Assembly (NCBI RefSeq): GCF_025263485.1
Contig: NZ_CP079863.1
Span: 5,704,001 to 5,768,000 of the forward strand
Length of the DNA: 64,000 nucleotides
Source: Mycobacterium sp. SMC-2
GTDB lineage: Bacteria > Actinomycetota > Actinomycetes > Mycobacteriales > Mycobacteriaceae
Reading direction: 5' to 3'
This document shows, in pieces, positions 62,808-64,000 of this stretch. The notes below the pieces were generated by a model, which searched no databases, was not told where the DNA came from, and was given only the letters and a program-made list of their open reading frames with translations. Both the position numbers and the translations under genes were made by a program. How positions within the stretch are numbered: the stretch's first letter is position 1; every line of letters starts with the position of its first letter.

Positions 62808-63979
62808 GTGGTTCGTTCCTTGGGCAGGTTCAACACTCGGTCGGCGATGATGCCGCGTTGCACTTCGGCGGACCCGCCCATGATCGTCGAGGCCCGGCTA
62901 TACCACCAGTCGTCCCGCCATCGCGCCGCCAGAGGACCCTCGCCGAAGAGGAATTCACTGGGCAAAAGGTCGCGGGCGGCGTCGTGCAGGCCGGTCTCAA
63001 CCGTTGCCAGCAGAATCTTGTCCACGCTGGCCTCCGGACCGACGCTTTCCCCGGCGGCGAGCCGGCGCACCGTGTTGGCGCTGCGCGCTTTGAGCGTGGC
63101 GATGTCGGTGTAGCACTCACCGAGCCGGCGCACGCCGCCATCGGGCAGTCCGTCGACAGCGTCACGCAACTCTCGCAGCTTGCGACCAGCGACAGTGGCA
63201 CTCAACCAGGCATACATCGCCCGTTCGAACTGCAGCAGAAACATCGCGACCTGCCAGCCTTGTCCCTCATCGCCCAGCAGGCGAGATGCGGGCACCTCGG
63301 CGTCATCGAAGAACACCTCCGACAGTTCGTTCTGTCCACTGGCCATCGCGATCGGACGGATCTCGACGCCGGGAGTGTCGGTATCGACCATCACCATCGT
63401 CAGCCCGCGGTGCCGGCTCTCCAACGACCCGGTACGCACCAGGCAGATCAGACGCCGGGCGGTAGCCCCATGGCTGGTCCAGATCTTCTGGCCGGACAGC
63501 ACATAATGATCACCCTGCCGGCGGGCCCGGCACCGCAGCCCGGCCAGATCGCTACCGGCGTCGGGCTCAGAGAACGACTGGGCCCACCATTCCTCACCGG
63601 CGAGATAGGCGGGCAGGAACTGCGCGCCCAGCGCCGGCGCGAACCGGAGTACCGCCGGCCCCAGGGTCTCCAGCAGCATCTGCTGCTCGGGTACATCCAC
63701 ACCCGCCGCGCTCAGTTCGTCATACAGCACGGCGCGATGCCGCTCGTCGCCGCCGCAGCCGCCCGCATCGACGGGCCAGCCGTACCGATTCCATCCACCC
63801 TCGAACAGCCGCGCCATCAGCGCCGCATGCTCGGCCATGTGCGTCTCGGTCGAGGGGTAGCAGGAATTGCGCCACCGCTGCAGACTCGGGTCCTGCCCGA
63901 CGTACTCACGCACGGCGCGCCGATAGGCGGAGACGTCGGCGGTCAGCTCCGTCCGCATTGCAACGCTGCTCGAGGTCAC
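62804..63979 (-). CDS. Acyl-CoA dehydrogenase, large-type subunit
   Basis: 391-residue dehydrogenase with FSEPDAGSDLAG, WTSHGA, and MGGSAEVQRGIIADRVLNLPK at the C-terminus. The GTG at 63979 overlaps a TAG (63979-63981) that ends a frame entering from the window edge, so an upstream gene probably ends there. ATG 63958 is an alternative start. Confidence 0.88.
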   Translation of the reverse strand: MTSSSVAMRTELTADVSAYRRAVREYVGQDPSLQRWRNSCYPSTETHMAEHAALMARLFEGGWNRYGWPVDAGGCGGDERHRAVLYDELSAAGVDVPEQQMLLETLGPAVLRFAPALGAQFLPAYLAGEEWWAQSFSEPDAGSDLAGLRCRARRQGDHYVLSGQKIWTSHGATARRLICLVRTGSLESRHRGLTMVMVDTDTPGVEIRPIAMASGQNELSEVFFDDAEVPASRLLGDEGQGWQVAMFLLQFERAMYAWLSATVAGRKLRELRDAVDGLPDGGVRRLGECYTDIATLKARSANTVRRLAAGESVGPEASVDKILLATVETGLHDAARDLLPSEFLFGEGPLAARWRDDWWYSRASTIMGGSAEVQRGIIADRVLNLPKERTT

Positions 63980-64000
63980 TATGACGACTTCGCTTCCGCC

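Noticed and set aside
61656..63113. 485-codon plus-strand frame opposite the last dehydrogenase pair
   Set aside because: It runs across convergent gene ends and has no motif; the minus-strand dehydrogenases are certain.
1..64000. KstR or KstR2 operator boxes, which would tie the island to the cholesterol regulon
   Set aside because: I noticed no AACNNGTT- or CAAGNNCTTG-type palindromes in the promoter regions I read; a motif scan would be needed to be certain.
63979..64000. Minus-strand gene ending at the right edge of the window
   Set aside because: Only about six codons before a TAG are visible, so no gene can be called; it is mentioned under the last dehydrogenase.

Overview
The window looks like chromosomal DNA of a mycobacterium or close relative (inference). 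It is high in GC, genes often start with GTG and overlap as ATGA or GTGA, and there is a BioF close to mycobacterial BioF1, a small P450-type ferredoxin, two mycofactocin-type SDRs and a luciferase-like (F420-type) oxidoreductase. Acyl-CoA dehydrogenases come as large/small pairs. I saw no tRNA, rRNA, transposase, phage gene or CRISPR array. Almost every gene belongs to CoA-dependent catabolism of a hydrophobic, probably cyclic or aromatic substrate: 10 acyl-CoA dehydrogenases plus a relic of another, 4 CoA ligases, 5 thiolase-fold enzymes plus an HMG-CoA-synthase-like/DUF35 fusion, 8 SDRs, 4 crotonase-fold enzymes, a MaoC hydratase, 2 P450s, a Rieske oxygenase, 2 amidohydrolases and 2 CoA transferases.

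Layout. 1-2994 (+): P450 (5' truncated), crotonase, DUF35, SDR. 3289-5976 (-): lone bioF, then P450 plus ferredoxin, divergent from a TetR gene (6102). 6797-11580 (-): two acyl-CoA dehydrogenases, Cys-less thiolase-fold protein, CoA ligase. 11622-14165 (-): C-C hydrolase, 2-hydroxydienoate hydratase and HpaI-type aldolase, a meta-cleavage lower pathway. 14362-21943 (+), divergent from it: small protein, Cys-less thiolase-fold protein, DUF35, Rieske alpha and beta, CoA ligase, crotonase, aldehyde dehydrogenase. This order resembles the ipf (ibuprofen) logic of CoA activation, ring 1,2-dioxygenation and retro-aldol removal of the side chain. 22021-28761: acyl-CoA dehydrogenase, SDR, hydrolase, a true thiolase with a zinc-less OB-fold partner, and a TetR/amidohydrolase pair with a 20-bp palindromic operator candidate. 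29056-35454 (+): thiolase, hydrolase-like protein, CoA ligase, amidohydrolase, small protein, CoA transferase. 35464-39187 (-): VOC protein, CaiB transferase, aldehyde dehydrogenase. 39298-42435 (+): acyl-CoA dehydrogenase relic, acyl-CoA dehydrogenase, GntR/FCD regulator, double-hotdog thioesterase. 42465-44854 (-): thiolase plus HMG-CoA-synthase-like/DUF35 fusion. 44962-54288: six SDR-type or accessory oxidoreductases, a crotonase, an isochorismatase-like protein and a CoA ligase. 54606-63979: SnoaL protein, three more large/small acyl-CoA dehydrogenase pairs, MaoC, SDR and crotonase.

Together the genes could hydroxylate (P450s, Rieske), activate (CoA ligases), beta-oxidise side chains (dehydrogenase pairs, MaoC/crotonases, SDRs, thiolases or aldolases) and open rings (amidohydrolases, C-C hydrolase/hydratase/aldolase). 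I found no convincing extradiol ring-cleavage dioxygenase. Several enzymes lack textbook catalytic residues, and these are listed as findings. The substrate cannot be named from sequence alone.
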